From Planctomycetes bacterium UBA4800 (lineage in GTDB: Bacteria > Planctomycetota > UBA8108 > UBA8890 > UBA8898): 7,753 bases of DNA. Each line of letters starts with the position of its first letter. Position 1 is the stretch's first letter. This document shows positions 7,201 through 7,753 of this stretch, in pieces. The notes under the pieces are model-generated. The model had not been told where the DNA came from. It did not search any database and was given only the letters and a program-made list of their open reading frames with translations. The stretch is taken from positions 1 to 7,753 of the forward strand of contig DHGK01000125.1 in the NCBI GenBank assembly GCA_002402755.1. The letters run 5' to 3'. Both the position numbers and the translations under genes were made by a program.

Positions 7201-7669
7201 GGGGCGCGAGCGCCGTAGCGGCGCGCAGGAGGGGAGCTTTCTGGCCGCCGGCCAGGCCGTCAGCGGCAAGGACGGCGCGTTCACCCTGAGCGGACTTGCG
7301 GCGGGACAGTACACGATCGAGGCGCACCACGACGACTACGCGGCGGCACGCTCGCCGGCGCTGGCGATCCGCGAGGACCGTGCCCCCGAGCCCGTGGCGC
7401 TGCAGCTCGCCAGGGGACTCGTCATCTCGGGCGCCGTGGCGCTGCCGGGCGGCGCGCGGGCCGCAGGGGCGCTCGTCGTGCTGAACGGCCCGGAGAAGCA
7501 GGTGCGCGCCCGGACCGACGGCGACGGACGCTTCCGGTTCGGGGGACTCGTTCCGGGCGCCTACACGCTGCGCGCGCTTGCCGGACGAGGAATCCGGAGC
7601 GCTCCGCTCGCGGTGACCCTCGCCGGCAAGGACGAGGAGGTCGCGCTCACGCGCTGGGGCGCCGACTAG
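4262..7669 (+). CDS. Large exported protein of eleven carboxypeptidase-regulatory-like modules
   Basis: The 1135-residue product begins with a hydrophobic stretch (about 3-27) after Met-Arg, which fits a Sec signal peptide. An Ala/Pro/Gly-rich linker follows to about 67. The rest is eleven consecutive modules starting near residues 68, 194, 296, 398, 485, 579, 673, 767, 848, 938 and 1052. Each opens with a V-x-G-x-V-x-x-x-x-G-x-P-x-x-G-A-x-V-like strand pair, has a central D-G-x-F (or D-G-A-W) turn, then a G-L-x-x-G-x-Y-like segment. Most end with an L-x-P-G or L-x-R-G linker. This is the signature of carboxypeptidase regulatory-like / Cna-B-type beta-sandwiches, which usually serve as structural, adhesive or ligand-binding units. 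No catalytic domain, C-terminal membrane anchor, LPxTG motif or secretion-sorting domain is seen; the protein ends inside module 11. VMSC at 16-19 is an imperfect lipobox, so lipoprotein processing is possible. The in-frame ATG at 4238 would add 8 residues. A periplasmic or surface role is inferred. Confidence 0.9.
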   Translation: MRGSVCLLSMSGACAVMSCAAALLVAGSQGAGAPPAAASAPAANAPGAIEAGPAARPGGVTLGPRGTTVSGVVVDADGLPLEGVTVVLCEWEDGADARLDGAYAAREAPAGGDQPAAAAGRRRAAEIGRLVRQILGGRARAATERDGRFTFHGVEGDSCRLAAFGGAYAPGLSPLLAVAEDAVVDTVITLVPGARIAGRVVDARGFAVANAAVRARGAAGIGDLQDAVAPLDDILRVALAAAPEDVLTGADGRFSFSAAAPALYDLIAIKEGHARAAALDVEAPCENLVLALAPGVALQGEVTDEKGAYLAGAEVTLAFEDARDALRSSLAGYYRPERFASRWGGETDVRGAFMLENLCEGTYTAIVGREDFVTAVFPGVRVAAEMREPVRFALSRGLPLTGRVLGPDRTPVPGAAVTLAARVEPRSAAVVPRIETASDGRGFFRVTTLYPETYTLQVVSEGFVPLVRRVAPGDTPIELILARGAVLTGEVRGTRGPLAGAFVSLRLGDGPSDKGKGLPGAGRVRSIRTDDRGRFKLGGLPEGAHVLRAEAGGWISGDRTIKIGAGGHAAVTLALAEAGVVRGKVRGAGGEPVAGARVVLAGGREAGSAFSGARHVALSAADGAWELPLRSAAAAVRVRATHPDYLPGTSEAFTVADPARDGPSLDIVMAPGAVLKGTVTGPDGGRLPGIRVQVRQGGRDEGGASARDGSRVRQKVTDREGAWRIAGLEAGRCVVWIDQAPYAPYRAEAALASEEARDLPVALQAEARVRGAVVNARREPVVGAAVAVAGAGVFRRVFSDQDGQFDAGGLSPGAGCSIEVRTDAYLPFRERAVAGASEAVVCTLVLPAEIGGVVRGLPARAPVRPVRITLIGGRDPSARPQAPRVFDAADGAFLLEGIAPGTYDVRVESAAFPEFVRRGLEVREGARIADLEIVLAPGLEVRGTVRSPEGAPIEGARIRAAPSTAKGRGDDPGADESRGGGRERRSGAQEGSFLAAGQAVSGKDGAFTLSGLAAGQYTIEAHHDDYAAARSPALAIREDRAPEPVALQLARGLVISGAVALPGGARAAGALVVLNGPEKQVRARTDGDGRFRFGGLVPGAYTLRALAGRGIRSAPLAVTLAGKDEEVALTRWGAD
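4463..7666 (+). repeat. Array of eleven diverged protein modules (about 80-126 residues each)
   Basis: Module starts in DNA coordinates are about 4463, 4841, 5147, 5453, 5714, 5996, 6278, 6560, 6803, 7073 and 7415. Conserved landmarks include TERDGRFTFHGV, TGADGRFSFSA, TDDRGRFKLGGLPEG, DAADGAFLLEGIAPGTY, GKDGAFTLSGLAAGQY and TDGDGRFRFGGLVPGAY. Modules 5, 6 and 7 are each about 94 residues; modules 1 and 10 carry longer inserts. Similarity is clear at protein level but not as near-identical DNA, so the duplications look old and the array is not an obvious recombination hotspot. Confidence 0.85.
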
Positions 7670-7672
7670 CTT

Positions 7673-7693
7673 CGCGCGCCGGGAGTGCGCGCG
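7673..7693 (+). terminator. GC hairpin 3' of the multi-module gene, weak terminator candidate
   Basis: CGCGCGC (7673-7679) and GCGCGCG (7687-7693) can pair around a 7-nt loop, starting 4 nt after the stop codon. There is no T-tract on either side, so it is not a classical intrinsic terminator. It sits where two genes converge and could stabilise a 3' end. Alternating CG is common in DNA this GC-rich, so chance is a real alternative. Confidence 0.25.
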
Positions 7694-7723
7694 CCGCCGC
7701 GCCGCGTCCGGAACGAGCCGGCG

Positions 7724-7753
7724 CTATCCCTTGAGCAGCGCCTCGATCACGCG
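7724..7753 (-). CDS. Probable C-terminal end of a convergent minus-strand gene
   Basis: Reading the reverse strand from the window edge gives nine codons, RVIEALLKG, then TAG at 7726-7724. The codons have the G/C-ending third positions typical of this window, and the peptide looks like the end of an amphipathic helix. The stop lies 54 nt beyond the stop of the multi-module gene, a normal convergent spacing. Nine codons are too few to identify a family, and a chance open frame cannot be excluded. Confidence 0.4.
   Translation of the reverse strand, partial: RVIEALLKG

Noticed and set aside
4256..7330. A 1024-codon open frame antisense to the multi-module gene
   Set aside because: Very high GC removes stop codons from other frames. 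The translation is Arg/Ala/Pro-rich without recognisable motifs, while the plus-strand frame shows clear repeated domains and a signal peptide.

Overview
This is a GC-rich window (roughly 70% G+C by eye) of ordinary bacterial chromosome. It carries four well-supported genes, plus what is probably the last few codons of a fifth. The organism cannot be named from the sequence. High GC, a very large exported protein built from carboxypeptidase-regulatory-like modules, and an intergenic CACAGAG-type inverted repeat together suggest an environmental Gram-negative lineage. A planctomycete-like or candidate-phylum bacterium would fit, but this is inference only.

Layout. (1) 1-3112, minus strand: a ComEC/Rec2-type DNA-uptake channel gene (1052-3112) is followed 43 nt later by mtnA, methylthioribose-1-phosphate isomerase (1-1008, C-terminus cut by the window edge). 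They look co-transcribed, although their functions are unrelated (DNA transport and methionine salvage). The ComEC protein keeps its N-terminal OB-like domain and its membrane core. Its C-terminal metallo-beta-lactamase-like region is short and lacks the metal-binding motif. (2) 3113-3460: a divergent intergenic region of 348 bp. It holds a sigma-54-like -24/-12 motif facing comEC, a lower-GC imperfect inverted repeat of CACAGAG type, a candidate sigma-70 promoter facing right, and two perfect palindromes just upstream of the next gene. (3) 3461-4159, plus strand: an unrecognised protein with four predicted membrane segments and a C-terminal soluble domain that resembles bacterial PH-like domains. 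(4) 4262-7669, plus strand: a secreted protein of about 1135 residues made almost entirely of eleven consecutive beta-sandwich modules of the carboxypeptidase regulatory-like type. (5) 7670-7753: a short convergent intergenic region with a GC hairpin, then the likely C-terminal codons of a minus-strand gene.

The left pair and the right pair diverge from 3113-3460, so any regulation visible here is concentrated in that region. No RNA gene, CRISPR array, transposase, integrase or phage gene was seen. I found no clear new multi-gene system. The most unusual items are the ComEC with a degenerate C-terminal domain, the sigma-54-like motif whose predicted start site conflicts with the annotated start codon, the eleven-module exported protein and the unclassified membrane protein next to it.
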